Of a stretch of 64,000 bases of DNA, positions 32,137 to 45,458 are shown in pieces. Under the pieces are notes generated by a model, which had not been told where the DNA came from, did no database searches, and saw nothing but the letters and a program-made list of their open reading frames with translations. Source of the DNA: Thalassia testudinum (taxonomy: Eukaryota; Streptophyta; Magnoliopsida; Alismatales; Hydrocharitaceae); the NCBI GenBank assembly GCA_037157565.1, contig JAZHRO010000063.1:153066501-153130500 (forward strand). The letters are read 5' to 3'. Numbering within the stretch: position 1 is the stretch's first letter; each line of letters starts with the position of its first letter. Position numbers and translations under genes: made by a program.

Positions 32137-35103
32137 ACTGTGAAGGTAGATTCGCTACCTGAGGTAAGGACATCTCAACTAAAACCCTCAATCCAAAAGG
32201 CTCCTGAATTGGCGTTGAAACCCCTCCCAAGCACATTGAAATATGCTTTCCTTGGCCCTAATAACACGCTCCCCATTATTATCTCGTCTGCATTATCTGA
32301 ATTGTAGGAGGGAGCTCTGCTTGGGTGTTTACAAAGGCACAAGGAAGCAATTGCCTAGACAATTGCTGATATTAAGGATGTTGATCCCTCTCTTTGCCTG
32401 CATCATATATACATGGATGAGTCCGTGAAGCCTTTCCAAGATATGCAGAGAAGGCTCAATCCAAATATGTGGGAGGTTGTTAAAAAGGAGATTCTAAAAT
32501 GGCTAGATGCAAGGATTATCTATCCCATTTCAAATAGTAAATGGGTCAGTCCTATTCACATAGCTCCGAAAAAGGCAAGAATCACTGTGGAAGAGAATGA
32601 CCAAGGTGAACTGGTGACCACTAGACCGTCAACTGGTTGGAGGGTCTACATTGATTACCGCCGTTTAAACATGGCTACCCAGAAAGACCATTTCCCCTTA
32701 CCGTTTATCGATCAAATTCTGGAACGATTGGCAGAGAACAAGTACTTTTGTTTTCTTGACGGGTACTTTAGGTACAATCAGAGAGCCATTTTTCCTAATG
32801 ATCAGGAGAGTACCACCTTCACGAGTTCGTATGGCACTTTTGCATTCCACTGAATGCCATTCGAGTTATGTAATGCTCTTGCCACTTTCCAACGTTGTAT
32901 GATGGCTATCTTTTTCAATATGATCTACGAGTTCGTTGAAATTTTCATGGATGACTTCTCCATTTATGGCTCGTCATTTGACCTATGCCTTTCGCACCTT
33001 GATAAAGTCTTAACCCGTTGCAAAGAGGCAAAGCTGGTGCTTAGCTGGGAGAAAAGCCACTTTATGATCCCGTAGGGCATTGTGTTAGGGCATATAGTTT
33101 CCAAGAGAGGATTAGAGGTGGACACCGCAAAAATCGATTCCATCTCTAAGCTTCCATTTCCTACCAATGTTCGTCAGGTTAGATCTTTCCTTGGCCATGC
33201 TGGATTTTATAGGCGCTTCATTAGAGATTTCAGTAAAATCTCTAAGCCACTCTGCGACCTGTTAGTGAAGGATGTCTCCTTTGATTTTGATGATAGATGT
33301 GGTGAGGCTTTCCAAGTTTTGAAGAAAGCCCTCATTACCACGCCGATTCTCCAAGCACTAGATTGGACGCTCCTGTTTGAGCTTATGTGCGATGCTTCTG
33401 ATTTTGCAGTGGGAGCAGTCTTAGGTCAAAGGGTTGATGGCAAACCTCATGTGATGCATTATGCCAGCAAGACCCTTATGGATCCTCAGCAAAACTACAT
33501 GGTCACTGAAAAGGAATTACTTGCTGTAGTATTTGCTTTGGAAAAGTTTCGATCTTATCTTTTGGGATCCAAGGTTGTGGTGTTCACTGATCATTCAGCC
33601 CTTAAGCATCTTCTGGCTAAAAAGGACACCAAACCTCGCCTAATTCGTTGGATTCTGCTACTCCAAGAATTTGACCTGCAAATTAAAGACAAGAAAGGAG
33701 TTGAGAATGTGGTAGCAGACCATTTGTCTAGGATCCCTATTGAGGCATCAAACCTTGCTGGCGGTATTCAAGAGACTTTCCGTAATGAGTCTCTAATGGC
33801 TGTGGAATCTAAAACTCCTTGGTTCACTGACATAGTGAACTATCTGGTCATAGGCATTACCCCTAGTACTTGGGACAAGCAGAAGCGAGACAGGTTTCTC
33901 GCCAACGCTAAATTTTATCACTGGGAGGAAGCCGAATTTTTTAGAATAGGCCCTAACCAGCTGTTTCACCGTTGCGTCCCTAATGAAGAGCAAAGAAGTG
34001 TTCTGAGTTTCTACCATGACCTCCACTGTGGGGGACATTTTAGTGGGAAGAAGACTGCCCATAAGGTTCTTCAGTCTGATTTTTGGTGGCCCACATTATT
34101 TTGAGATGCACATACGTATGTGGATGCATGTCTACGTTGCTAGCAGATGAGAACCATTGGAAAAAGGGATGAGATGCCCCAACAACCTATCCTCCCTGTT
34201 GAAATCTTTGATATTTGGGGCATTGACTTCATGGGTCCCTTTCTTGTGTCATTCGGATATGAATACATCCTTGTGGCTGTTGACTATGTATCGAAATGGA
34301 TAGAAGCCATACCCACGCGAACCAATGACCATTCTGTGGTCTTGGGTTTTGTTAAGGCTAATATCATTTCTCGGTATGGGTGCCCAAGGACGATCATAAG
34401 TGATGGAGGACCTCACTTTAAGAATGTACACTTCACAAGACTACTCCAAAATTTGGGAGTCAACCACATGATAGCCACACCTTATCATCCCCAAACAAGT
34501 GGACAAGTTGAAGTGTCCAATAGAGAGATTAAGTGAATTTTAGAAAAAACTGTCAGGCCTGATCGGAAGGATTGGTCTAAAAAACTAAATGATGCTCTTT
34601 GGGCCTACAGAACTGTGTATAAGACTCCCTTGGGCATGTCTCCTTTCCATCTTGTCTACGAAAAAGTGTGCCACCTTCCTATTGAAATCCAACATAAAGC
34701 TTATTGGGATATTAAAAATGTTAACTTGAATCTGGATAAAGTGGGAAAGGCACGTATGTTAGAACTAAGTGAGCTTGAGGAGCTTCGTAATGAAGCTTAT
34801 GAAACTTCTCAAACTTACAAGCGACGTACAAAAGTCTTCCATGACAAGCACATCATTAGAAAGACTTTTGAGCCCAACCATTGGGTCTAGCTTTTCAATT
34901 CTAGACTTAAATTATTTCCTGGAAAGCTCAAGTCCCGCTGGGATGGGCCATACGTTGTTATCAATACTTTCCCTCATGGAGCTGTAGAGATTAGGAACCC
35001 TATTTCAGGTGCGAGCTTTAAAGTAAATGGCCAGCGACTTAAACCGTATATTACTCTTTCAGATGGCCAGGTTTTGGACGCACTTCGGCTTGAGGAGCCT
35101 TAG
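32137..35103 (+). pseudogene. E1 reverse transcriptase-RNase H-integrase (decayed)
   Basis: One frame spans the region to a natural TAG at 35101-35103 after [41 protein letters not shown] and catalytic FMDD at 32944-32955. RNase [15 protein letters not shown] at about 33388, [10 protein letters not shown] and [10 protein letters not shown]. Integrase: HHCC domain at about 34015-34140, D in GIDFMGP, D in SDGGPHF and E in QVEVSNREI. Stop codons lie near 32308, 32356, 32851, 33074, 34102, 34144, 34534 and 34888; most fit CGA to TGA, CAG to TAG or TGG to TAG. No frameshift is needed, so decay has been mainly by transitions. Inactive. Confidence 0.9.
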
Positions 35104-36680
35104 CTCCTCCCACTCTCCTTAGGTGATATTCTTCTATGTCTGTATTTTTCCATAGAGGACATTGTCAGTCTTAGGCATGGGGGGGTATAACCTGAGAATT
35201 TTTATAGCATTTATAAATATTTGCATACATATTTATATATATATATATATAAAGTTCTCTTTTCTTGAGCTGAATGGGTTAGTCCCTAGCAGAATACCTT
35301 TGTCATTGGAGGTTTTTCTTCTTAAAATTATTTCTTAAGTTTAGAATCCGATACATTTATTTCACATGCACGTAGACTTGGTAATAGATCCTTGAAGAAA
35401 ACCAATAAGCATTTGTAGTCTACTAAACCCTTGGACAGTTCATAGGGAGTCAGGCATACTATCTTCTAGTAGATCCACCTCATATTTGTGAGAAGAAAGT
35501 AGAGAGATTACTGGTGCGCTAAGTCTAGTGCAAGGACTCTTAAGTTTTGGATAATTAGGTGATGATACTTCAGAGTTAGGCATAGTTTTTCGCTCTCTGT
35601 TCCTGTGTACGTACTTTGTGTGAATTCCTGAGAGTCACCAAATAAGGCAGATACATAGAGATGGGGTCTTAATAAAGCTATGATTATGGTGGATGGTTAC
35701 GACCATCCTTCATAGAGTCCTCAGCTGAAGGAGGGTAATAGTGTCAAAGGTCAGAAATACACCTGTCCTATCTATTCCTTCCCGGTGCCGAGAATAGGCA
35801 TTTCCACCAAATAAGCCACACAACTTCCTCTTGACCATTATCATCCCTAATAATGCCTCGTAAATAAAAGTCAGTATCGTGTTGTGTTGATTGAAAAAGA
35901 AACAAAACAAGAAGAAATAATAAAAAAAAAAGGGAGAGAGAAAAGAAGAAGAAAAAGAAGAAACAGAAAGAACAAAAAGAAGAAATAGTTATATTACAAA
36001 AAAAAAGTCCAAGTTTATGATGTAACACTGTTTTTGAGGCAACAGAACACTTATCGCGTTCCACCAAATATGACTCATACCTACCTTCTAGTATTTCTGA
36101 TCACCCGAATACTGGTTGAGGACTCTAACTTAGTTGTAGAGTTATTAGGACTTTAATTGAAATGTGGATGGTACGTGAGGCTACCGAACAGTGATTACAA
36201 TTACTAAATCTGGCGAGATTTGTGATCTCAAAAAGAAAGAAAAGAGTGTGCGCCCAGGAACATCAAGAGAGCACAGTTGTTTAGCCTCTCTCTGAGTTGA
36301 CTTTTCTACTAGTTTAGAGATCTAGAGTCTGTAGTACTAGACTACATGTAGCACCAGATGAGTGTGTGCCACCAAATACAAATCCATTCTACTCGATATC
36401 TCCTACCAAAGCCAAAAAGTTGAGGTCAAATTACATATTATCTTCTGCTTTATCCCCAAGGGAAGTAGTTGCCTATCCCGGCAGAAATATTTACCAAGGG
36501 TGAAGTACGAACTCCCAATGAGAATTGGCTTTTGCACTTGGATCTATTACTGAGGATATCATCACTTCACATTTGTCTGAGTCTCTAAAGTTTTGAAATA
36601 AGAAAAGAAGAAATCTTCTGATTACTTCTATTATTTTTCATTTTTTCTAAGGACTAGCAAATCTTAGGCATGGGGGTATT
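35104..36680 (+). other. E1 3' non-coding region with two polypurine tracts
   Basis: No env-like ORF is visible. An internal tract TTAGGCATGGGGGGGTA lies at 35171-35187, 70 bp after the pol stop. An AT microsatellite is at about 35236-35252 and an A-rich stretch at 35880-36000. The LTR-adjacent tract GGCATGGGGGTATT is at 36667-36680. The region resembles, inverted, the 3' region of element A. Confidence 0.7.
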
Positions 36681-37630
36681 TGATGAGTCAATTTTAATGG
36701 ACTAATATTATGCCTAAGTAACTTTAATCGTACCATTTAGATTTGTTAATAACTACATTAAGTTATAGAATATTTGCATTCATCATGATTTAAGTTTACA
36801 TCTATTTTATAGTATTCTATAACTTAATATGTAATGATTTACATTTTTATGATTGCAGGAATAATATTTGGAAAGAGGAAGGGGGGACAAATTTCCCCAA
36901 CATTTATCTGATCTATGGCCAGCCGCAACTCCTCCCGCACATTTATCTGATTTCCCGCCACCCTCCCTCAACAAACAAGGCCAGAAATAGCTAAGGGATT
37001 TGAAAATCCCTTAACTCACTCACACGCAAAGGAGAGGAGTTAAAGAGGAGGTGGAGAAAGGGGAGGAACGATCATCCAGAAAGTGGGCAACCCCAGCATG
37101 CACTGTGGACCAGGATCTTCTTCCCCTCTGGCGGGGAACCATCATCCAGAAATGGGCGACCATCGCGTGCACTGTGCACCAAGTTCTTCACCACATCTTC
37201 CTTCCAGCGCCTAGCGCTCCAAGCAGGCACCGCACGCCAAGCACCTCCAGCGCTCCTGCAGGCGCACCCCCTCCTACAGGCGCTCGCACCATCACCTCTG
37301 CCCGCTCCACCCTCGCCACCCGCTCCAGCAGGGTGCACCCCTCTCCAGCGCCAGCACACTACAGAAAGGTGTTAGCTCCACCTTGCGCACTCACCGGCCA
37401 CCGCAGCCAAGCCGCACCGGCACAGCGCCTCCTTGCAGTGCGCCCTACCTTCCGCAGGTGCTTTGCCTGCAACCAGCGCCCGCCTTCAGGCGCACCACCC
37501 CTCCCGCAGGTGCCTGCTCACGTAGGCGCTTCCTCCTTCCAACACACGCGTTCCCCCTCCTCCAGCGCTCACCACCGCAGAGCAAACCACAGGCGCTCTG
37601 CCAGTGCCCTTGTTACGAATGCGGCCTCAA

Positions 37631-37681
37631 GACGATTTTTTAAGACATCTGGGAAGTGGCCCAGACGTCTGACCAGACGTC
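37631..37681. repeat. GACGTC palindrome cluster at the start of T1
   Basis: Cores at 37631 (GACGAT), 37644 (GACATC), 37664 and 37676 (both GACGTC): spacings 13, 20 and 12 bp. The second is preceded by TTTTTTAA as in the Athila dyads. Confidence 0.7.
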
Positions 37682-38357
37682 TGGTATTTAATTTTTGCGA
37701 CATACGGGGTTGCGTCTGCACGCACAGACCTGCACCGACCGCTCTCTTCCCTCTTTTTCCCTCTCTCCTCCTGCAGGGCGTGGCGTTTCTCTCTCTCTCT
37801 CCCTGCGCGGCCTTAAAAGGCCCCTCACCCTCTCCCTTACCCTCATCTCCTCCGTGTCCCTCTTCTTCTTCTCCCACCCGGTGCGAGAGCCCGAGCGAGC
37901 GGCGGCAGCAGCGGCCGCGGCAAGTGTGCTGGAGGAGGTGTTGCACGAGGGAGGAGACGCTCGACCGTGAGGGCTCGAGCTTGCCGGGGCAGCTAGAGCC
38001 GGCCGGTGGGGGAGCAGCAGGCGTGGAGTGTCGCGGAGGGGCTGCTGCAGCTCGAGCTACAGGCGGACGGGGCGCGGTGCAGCCGTGCGTCACGGGTGGG
38101 GAACGAGTCGAGCTCTGATTCTGGAAGTTTTTCCAGAATCAGACGTCTGGGCTTCCAACCATACGGCGGTGAAGATGTCTGGAGGACTGTCCAGACGTCT
38201 GTACGGTAAGATATTTCTATCTTCTTCCTTTCTCGCATGTACGGCCATGCAGCCGTCTGCCGCGCCTTCGTCTGCGACTCGTCGTACTAAGAACAGGTGT
38301 GGGTGCATGCTGGTTCTACTCGGGATGGTGCGAGGGCTCGCCATCCCACATGAATCG

Positions 38358-38463
38358 GACATCTGGCCGCAGTGCCAGACGACGAGAAGGACTTCCAGAC
38401 GTCTGGGGTGACCATCGGACATCTGGGAACTAAGCCAGATGCCCCCGTAGGCTTCTGGACGTC
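38358..38463. repeat. Six-unit 20-bp array of GACGTC-type palindromes in T1
   Basis: Hexamers begin at 38358 (GACATC), 38378 (GACGAC), 38398 (GACGTC), 38418 (GACATC), 38438 (GATGCC) and 38458 (GACGTC), each exactly 20 bp apart. Further pairs at 20 bp: 38174/38194 and 38509/38529. Confidence 0.8.
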
Positions 38464-41151
38464 TAAGGGACTACACAAAATGAAGGTATGCTCTGACCCA
38501 CATTTTAAGACGTCTGGAAGAGGTTCCAGACGTCTGATTTTGGGCAGTTTCGTCGTTTTCGACCCTTTTAGGGCCCGTTCGGAGTCCGTTTTCCGCGTTT
38601 CGAGTTGCGTTATTTCCGGAATAAAATCCTCTACCCGTTTACAGTAATTATATACCGTTCTAAGAAACTCCTTGTGTTTGATCCTTGTGTTAGGACCCCA
38701 TTCCATTACAGTCTTGAGGATTGCGGAGGTGCGCGGGATTTCCGACCACGCCCCCAGTACTCCCGTTGTAGCTGGTAGAGCGGATTTTAAATTACTAAAT
38801 CAAATTTGTTACAATTGTGGAATAATTAATAGAGTCTAGGGCACTGCATGAACCCTAGGACTGAGAAACTAGATTGAATAATAGATCCTAGGGTATTGCA
38901 TGAAACCTAGGGCTGGAAACTAGATTGAATGATAGATCCTAAGGTACAGCATGAATCCTAGGACTGGAAAACTAGTGGAATATAAATATATTGCAATCTT
39001 GGAAAAGTAGAAAGGAATTAATAGCTACCTGTAAATTAATAGCTGCCTGTTATGAATGAATAAATATGATTAAGAATATGGGTTGTATGAATGTAAGACT
39101 AGAACAATGAAACCTACAATGGCCAAACAAAAAGAATACGAACCCTATGGGGAATTAGGAGTAGAACTCCTGGAAAGAGAATAGAATGGAACTGAGAAAG
39201 TGAAACGTGGAAGTGTGTTGTCTCTTGGGTACGTGGTACCAAAGAGAGCACACATTACCTCTTAGTGTAGAGGGGAGCTTGCCGCCCTCAGGTTGAGACC
39301 GGGGTGGGTTTGGCCACTGTACACCGACTTGCTAGCCCTCGCGTATGCAGTACTGAGGAGAGCTACTAGTGTAGGGAGAGCACTAGTTACCCCACGGGCC
39401 CCGGGGTTCTGCTAGCCTCCTACACCGACTTGTTAGGCCCACTGGGCAAACCAGGGTAGTCAGGCGAGGGTGCGCGGACTGTGGAGGGGTTGGACCCCTA
39501 TTACTGAGAGGGCTCTGCCCTATACTGGTTCCGTGCTGTGCTTTGGGCGCACCCGTTAACGGAAACGACTGACTGCGTGCCAGTGTGGGGTAGCTACCCG
39601 TGTGTTTATCGCGCATGCCGTAGTCACCGTTACGTCTGCCAGCGACCTTGGGGTGGTTGACTGAGAGTAGGATCACCACGAGGGACTCTCCCGGCCAGGA
39701 GAGCACCACGTGTTACTTCTACTTTTCGGAAAAGACTGCAATCAAGCTCGTTCCCGCGAGGAACATTCGAGATCAAGTGAAGGATCTGAGAAATAGATAA
39801 ATTGTGAAATAATAGAAAGACGTAAATAAAGGAAGAAAGAAAATATAACAGCTACTGTACACTCTACTGCTTCTTTAGTTTTAGCTGCCACTCTACTCAG
39901 TGTTTCGCTGACGTGTTACACTCGTTACTTTTCAGGATCAGGTGTTGAGCAGCCAGGGTCAGCGGCTGCAGAGGACGCTGGGCCGAGTAGGGTCCAGTAG
40001 AGTTACCGCAGTTCTTTTTGTACCCCCTTTTGTTCCACTGTAGTGAGTAGTTCTTGTTACTCTCTGTACTTCTTTACTTGTAGCTTCATGTTATGTTATA
40101 ATTGTTGTTCTACTGTTGTGGTGGTACATACTGTAGTAGTTCTTTTTCTTACTGCTGTATTTTGTTACTGCTAGTTATATTCATGCTGAATGTGGTTTAT
40201 TTTACTGCTCTTTTGGTTACTTCCTCGTTGGATGACTAGGTCTTGGGATTAGTCGAGTCGGTCCGGTTCTCGTGTCTCGTAGGGACTCGGGAATCGGGTC
40301 GTTACAGCCCTTCACTGAAGGCGCTGCACCACCCTCGTCCACACGCCCTCTTGCTGCGCCTACAGGCGCGCGCCATCTGCAGCGCGCCCCCCCTCCACAG
40401 GTGCTGCACAGCCGCAGGCACCGCACCACACTCCTCCTTGCGTGCCCCTACTGCAGGTGCACCTCCATCACCCCCGTAGGTCCGCCTCCAGTGCCTCCTC
40501 CGATGTTCTTCTCCTCTGCCGGCCAGCCACCTCCGTCCATCTCCGTCGACACTGTGGCCTCCATCAGATAGGCCTCATCTTCGCCAACCTCCCTAGTGCG
40601 TCCACAACCCTGCCGACGATCCTCCTTGCATGCAAACAAGAGAGAGAGCAAATGCTTTATTTTGAGGGAGATTAAAAATTACATTTATTGCCATTGCCAC
40701 CAGAAATTAATTTTCATTTATGATTATTTTATTGTGGCAAAATTATGAATGCACCCTCATGCTTTCTGATAATTGCATGTTATTGATATTCACCTATTTT
40801 AAGATTGGTTTTGGGATCAATATGTGCACTAATTTTATATAGTATATGTCAACTGAAAATTACATAAAATCATCATATATTTATTGAAGATTTCAGGGAG
40901 GGAAAATTGCACATATACCCTTATATTTTTTAGTAATTGTGGATCTTCTTTCCATCGCATTTTATGTCGGATTTGACTAGGGATTTCTCACTTGACCGAA
41001 AGAATACGAAATAATCGAGAGTTTATTGCATAATTGCCTCCCTGTGGACACGACCCGCTCTTCTGTGAGTGGTTATTTTTATTGTTGCTTAGTCAATTTT
41101 TCCACTACTTAAATACTACAACGCATAGCGAAAATTTGACTTGTCAGGAAC

Positions 41152-42962
41152 TTCGCTTGATTGCAGCTAATGCTTCGACCTTCAGTGCCAACTGGCTGCC
41201 TGGAGCTGTGCGTGGAAGTATTCCGCATCACCTGGGACTGTTGGCCTAGAGCAGGCAAACCTGGAGAGAGCTCACAAGTAAGCTTCTCACTTGCGTCAAT
41301 GGCGGCGACCCTCCGAACCTGTAATCACGCAAACGGCCTCACGACCACGTCAGAAAGCTCAGGAGGCTTCGTCGAGGCACGGCGAGTGTACTACGGGGGT
41401 CGGCGTGGCGTGGGGCTGTTGGAGTGTGCGTGCCTAGGGTACCCTATGTGCATGTGAGTGGGTGTGTTCGAGGGCCCTTATAGGTGAGTGATAGCATGTA
41501 TGGAGTGAGGGTTTACGTTTAGTGAAGTGTTGCGGACCTTATGGGATGGTTGGCTAGGCGGATGGAGGTGCGGAGCGATGGGGACGCCTCACTGGATGTC
41601 TGGCCAGAGATAAAGGGGGTGATGGTGATGGAGTGCGTCGAAGGGTGTTTTTGAGAGATAAAGAGGGGAGAAAGGAGTGGAAAGGAGAGGGAACTTATCT
41701 TGGCGTAAAGAAATGAAGGGGAAGGTAGGGATGGCGGCCAGCTCATATTGCCGTCATCGGAGACGGAGGTGCTCAGTGGGGGAGGGAGGATGGCGAGGAC
41801 GAAAGGGCTGCAGAGGCATCAACATGTGCGGCGTGACAGGGATGAGCAGGAGGAAGAGGAACCTGCCACTGGTATTGTGGCTAGGCAATGAGGGAGAGAG
41901 AGGGAAGTCACTAGAGCTTGCTGAGCTACTGGCCGAAGGAGGAAGAGACAAATTTGAGGGATTTTCTGGCCAATTTCAAGCTTGGGAGATGCGGGGTGAC
42001 TTAGGTCTACTTATATAGGCCTTGTAGGATGAATTTGTGCTTGGAAGCCAAGCTTCCAAGCACGAAAAGCTCACCGGAGATGGCAACTTGAAAGGGACCT
42101 GAATCTCTCATGTGTTCGCATGAGAGATTGGGTACATAACAGAGCCTCAAATTGGGTTCATACCGAAGGAGATTTCTCAGAGAATCTCCCTTTCAATTTT
42201 GAAGGGAATTCTCTAAGAGATCAGAGAGTTCTTGCCTTTGAAATCTCACCGGAGTAGGATTCCCTCCGCTATAATGGAAGAGGGACCTAATTGCAAAGAA
42301 TGAAGGAGAAGCTAAGGAGGTTTCTGCAGAGGTTTTCAAAAGATAGGGGTAGAAATGCAATTGGGCTGGACCTATTTGCAAAGTGGGTCAAGATGAATTC
42401 TTCTTAGGTCCAAAGTTTGGTACAAACGTAATTTGAACCTAAGGAATCCAATGGTGAAGTTGGATTTTGGGTTTGACCATGTTTGACTGGGCAATTTGTG
42501 CAAAAACTGAATTTAGGGCAAAGATTTGACTGAGACCCCAATTTAGGTCAAAATAGGTTTCAAGGGCCAAATTGAAGGTTCTAAACCTTAGAGAATATTT
42601 TTATATGATTTTTACAGGGTTTAGGTGAATTTTATTCTGACCAGAACCTTGTTAAATCAAGTGGGTTTTGTTTTAGGGTTGCCAGAAGCCATTTAATTCC
42701 TAGAATTCACAAGAACCCTTTTCTGTTTGAACCAACCAACCAACTTTTTATCTTGTTAAGACCATTTGACCTGTGTTTAGCCCATGCGAAAACTCGTTAT
42801 TGTACTGCAATGCTAAAATTGCAGTTTTACCCCTTGTTTCTTGCTTTTATCTTAGAATGGTTATTCATGGAATTAGGACCTACAGTTGGTTATGTAGGAG
42901 CTTTTTGTTCTCTTCTTTGGGTCAAAATGAGCTAGTTAGGGCTCATGATGGTGTTCTCATCA
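41152..42962 (-). repeat. Solo LTR Y, second fragment
   Basis: Resumes Y after E1 and ends CTCATCA at 42962. It holds TATA box CCTATATAAG at 42010-42019 and the upstream hairpin. Confidence 0.75.
42010..42127 (-). promoter_or_regulatory. LTR Y promoter: TATA box and upstream hairpin
   Basis: TATA box at 42010-42019. Hairpin TCTCTCATGT / GCATGAGAGA with loop GTTC at 42104-42127; one pair is T-G. Confidence 0.55.
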
Positions 42963-42967
42963 CTGCC

Positions 42968-44144
42968 TTAAGCCCTGCAGTCCTCCTCTCCTTCCTATCT
43001 TCTTCTACCTTCTGCCTTCTCTAAAGTCTTTCTTTTCTCTTCTTCTACTTGACCTCCTCTTATTCCTGTGAATTGGCTAAGTGTTGAGCCAATCTCTCCA
43101 GGGCAAAAACCCCCTACCCCTGCGTAGCTCTCCTCTCTCTTTCTCTCTTTTCTATTTCAATTCTCGCTCTCCAAGGGCCTTAACCGGTTGGGTAATCGGA
43201 CCTAACGCAGACCCAGGTCTAGGCTCATCAGCGTGTGTGGTGAGCAAGGAGTGAAGTCAGGTCGCGGCCAGGTCCGTGGGTTATGTCGCAGTTGAGTCCG
43301 GTGAAAGGGGGAGGATGACCTCACCCTCAGTGTTGGAGGCGAAGAGCCTCTGGCACTTTTTTAATTTATGCGCACGAAGGTGCCTTTCCACTTCAAAGGT
43401 AGGACTAAATGTCCCACCTTCCTTTCGCGCATTGCAGCAGCGAGTGGCTTCCTCAATTGGCGAGGCTACAGAGGCATACGACTCCAACTGAGAGCCTGGA
43501 TGCGTGCGCGCCTCAAGTCCACACAGCCTGAGGCTATCACCTGAAGCAGCAGCACCTGGGGCATAGCTTCAAGCTTGACAGTAATGGCGCCCATCGTCCT
43601 GCTACCTGAAATCAAGAAAGAGGGCCTTATGGCCACATCGAAACATTCAGCATCATCACCGTGGCACGGTGAATGTAATGGTGGTCATGGCGAGGAGCGA
43701 AGGTGGCTGTGGTGGCCGAATGGTAAAGGGGATGGACGGTTAAGGTGGGTCTATTCGGGGAGGTGTTTAGGTGACTGGCGCGGTGAGTGGAGTAAGGGAA
43801 AGTGATCAGGGAGATGAGGCGGAGGTCGTAGGGTGGTTGGCGAGGTGGATGGAGGTGTGTAGCGATGGGAACACCTCGCCGGAGGTATCACCGGAGGTGG
43901 AGAAGGTGACGGTGGTCAGTGGCGTTGGTGGGCGATTTAGGGAAATAAAGAGAAGGGGAGAAAGTGCAAGGATAGGGAACTTAAGAAACTTAATCTAAGG
44001 GATGGAAGGGAAGGGAATCCCATGCTGGTATGGTTGCCGGACGTAGGGAAGACGAATACCTCCGTAGCTGAGGCAGCGGCGACGACGGGGTAGGGATGAC
44101 GTCGGCTGGTATTGCACAACGCGGAGGATGGAGAGGAAGATAAC
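42968..44144 (-). repeat. LTR X, second fragment
   Basis: Continues X after Y with the CTTCT-rich tract and the GC-rich body. It contains the R hairpin at 43656-43672 and is cut at 44144 by Z. The rest of X should lie beyond the right edge. Confidence 0.6.
43656..43672. repeat. R-region hairpin, LTR X
   Basis: TCACCGTG / CACGGTGA. Relative to B both arms carry matching G-A and C-T changes, so pairing is kept. Confidence 0.5.
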
Positions 44145-45437
44145 TGTTTATGCGAAAGTGAAATCGGGTTTGTAAATATCGCGTTGCAGCATAGTTGAAA
44201 TCGCTTCGAAAAACAAATGAGAATTTATTACTTGAAAAAACTAAGAATCGAAGGTCGAACACAGGGAGCAAATTGGTATTTAAAAACTATGAACACAACC
44301 TCAATTTAATAAAATGTGATGTCAACAATACTATGAAGCAATAGAAATAATTTCAATGTATATAAATGCCTCAAAGATATGAATAGAGATGTAAAAGGAA
44401 ATTAGATGCTTTTGGGCTTTCTCTTCTTCTTTCTTCTTCTTTCGATGTCTTCTTCTTTCTCTTTCTTTGCTCTGACTTCAGCCCTACTTTCTCTCTTCTT
44501 TTTCTGACTTCTCCTTCCTTAGCTTGACGTCCTCTGTAGCTTCTTCTCTTCAACCTTAGCTTTAGCTAAGCCTTCTTCTTTTGTCTCTGATTTCTCCTTC
44601 CATGTTTCTTCTTTTCTGCCTTGGCTTCTTTCTACCTTCTCTACGACTCCTCCCTTCTCTTCTTTGGCTTCTCCTTCCTTGGTTCTATCTTTGCCTTAAC
44701 TTCTTCCTTAGTTGTGACTTCTTCTTCCTTCCTTTAGCTTCTCCTTCAACCTCTGATATCTTTCTTTCTCCTTCAAATTTGCCTTCAGGTCCTTAGCTTC
44801 CTCTTTGGCTCTTTCTCATTTCTGTCTTGTAGTCCTCTGTAGCTTCTGCTTTTTTTCCTTAGCCTCTTCCTTCTTCAGCTTCCTCTTCCTTCTTCCTTTC
44901 CCTGCACACAAGTGCGAAACCTACCCCTACCCTCCCTTGCGAACGCTCTCTCTCTTTTGTCTCTTAGGCATGCTCTCCCAGAGCCTTTCTCGGGTATACG
45001 GGTCGGGTCAACGCATTTAGGTCTAGGTGCACTGGCATGGGTGATGTGCGAGGAGTGCAGGGTTATCGGGTCAGGTCAACCAGGTCTGCAGAGGAGTGAG
45101 CACGGACAAGGCGAGTTTGTGGGCGAGGGGACCTCACCCCATGTTAGGAAGCAAAGAGGCAAAAACACAAAAACAATTTATACCACTCACCTACTTCTTC
45201 GCATGCGTCCGCAGGGAGAGTGTCTCTTGATTGCTGAAGCTGCGGTGCCCTAGGACTTCAATTACTAGGTGCAAGGGGATCACAAAGTGGTTCCGCACCC
45301 CTGGGACTCAGTCTCCTTGAGCGGGGCTACCTGGAGAAAGCTTGAGAGCAATCTTTGCTCCTGCTCCAATGGCGAATGAGGGTCCGACCTGTAAATCATG
45401 AATACGACCTCAAGGCCCTATCAAAATGCTCAGAGCG

Positions 45438-45458
45438 CTTCGCCATGATACGGCGAAG
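45438..45458. repeat. R-region hairpin, LTR Z
   Basis: CTTCGCC / GGCGAAG with a 7-bp loop, 617 bp downstream of the TATA box in the sense direction. Confidence 0.55.

Larger units (their letters stand above)
37611..40306 (+). repeat. T1: solo chromovirus LTR (2,696 bp)
   Basis: TGTTACGAATGC...GGGTCGTTACA, flanked by exact target duplication GCCCT (37606-37610 and 40307-40311) inside E1's 3' LTR. It is the reverse complement family of T2's LTR at 47401-50022. With no internal region, it is a product of LTR-LTR recombination. It contains eight GACGTC sites in its first 930 bp and a CACGTG G-box at 39707-39712. Confidence 0.93.
12004..41146 (+). mobile_element. E1: Athila-type Ty3/gypsy retrotransposon carrying three nested insertions
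   Basis: Target duplication GGAAC flanks it (11999-12003 and 41147-41151), inside solo LTR Y. Order: 5' LTR, primer site, leader, gag-pol, 3' non-coding region, polypurine tract, 3' LTR. The span is 29,143 bp; subtracting A, B and T1 with one duplication each leaves 11,797 bp, a normal Athila size. The two LTRs differ at about 12 of the first 225 positions by eye, much more than those of B, which agrees with the nesting order. Confidence 0.93.
36681..41146 (+). repeat. E1 3' LTR, interrupted by solo LTR T1
   Basis: TGATGAG...TTGTCA. Parts 36681-37610 and 40312-41146 total 1,765 bp against 1,752 bp for the 5' LTR; a small insertion near 37045 explains the difference. Confidence 0.92.

Noticed and set aside
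35104..36680. env-like third ORF of Athila elements
   Set aside because: No open frame of useful length and no membrane or signal segments in E1; E0 also goes directly from pol to the internal polypurine tract.
38358..38463. Regular direct repeats suggesting a CRISPR array
   Set aside because: Units are palindromic hexamers 20 bp apart in a plant LTR, with no repeat-spacer structure and no cas genes.
41161..44000. Possible host gene between E1 and Z
   Set aside because: All of it aligns with long-LTR sequence (Y and X), including TATA box, hairpins and LTR ends.
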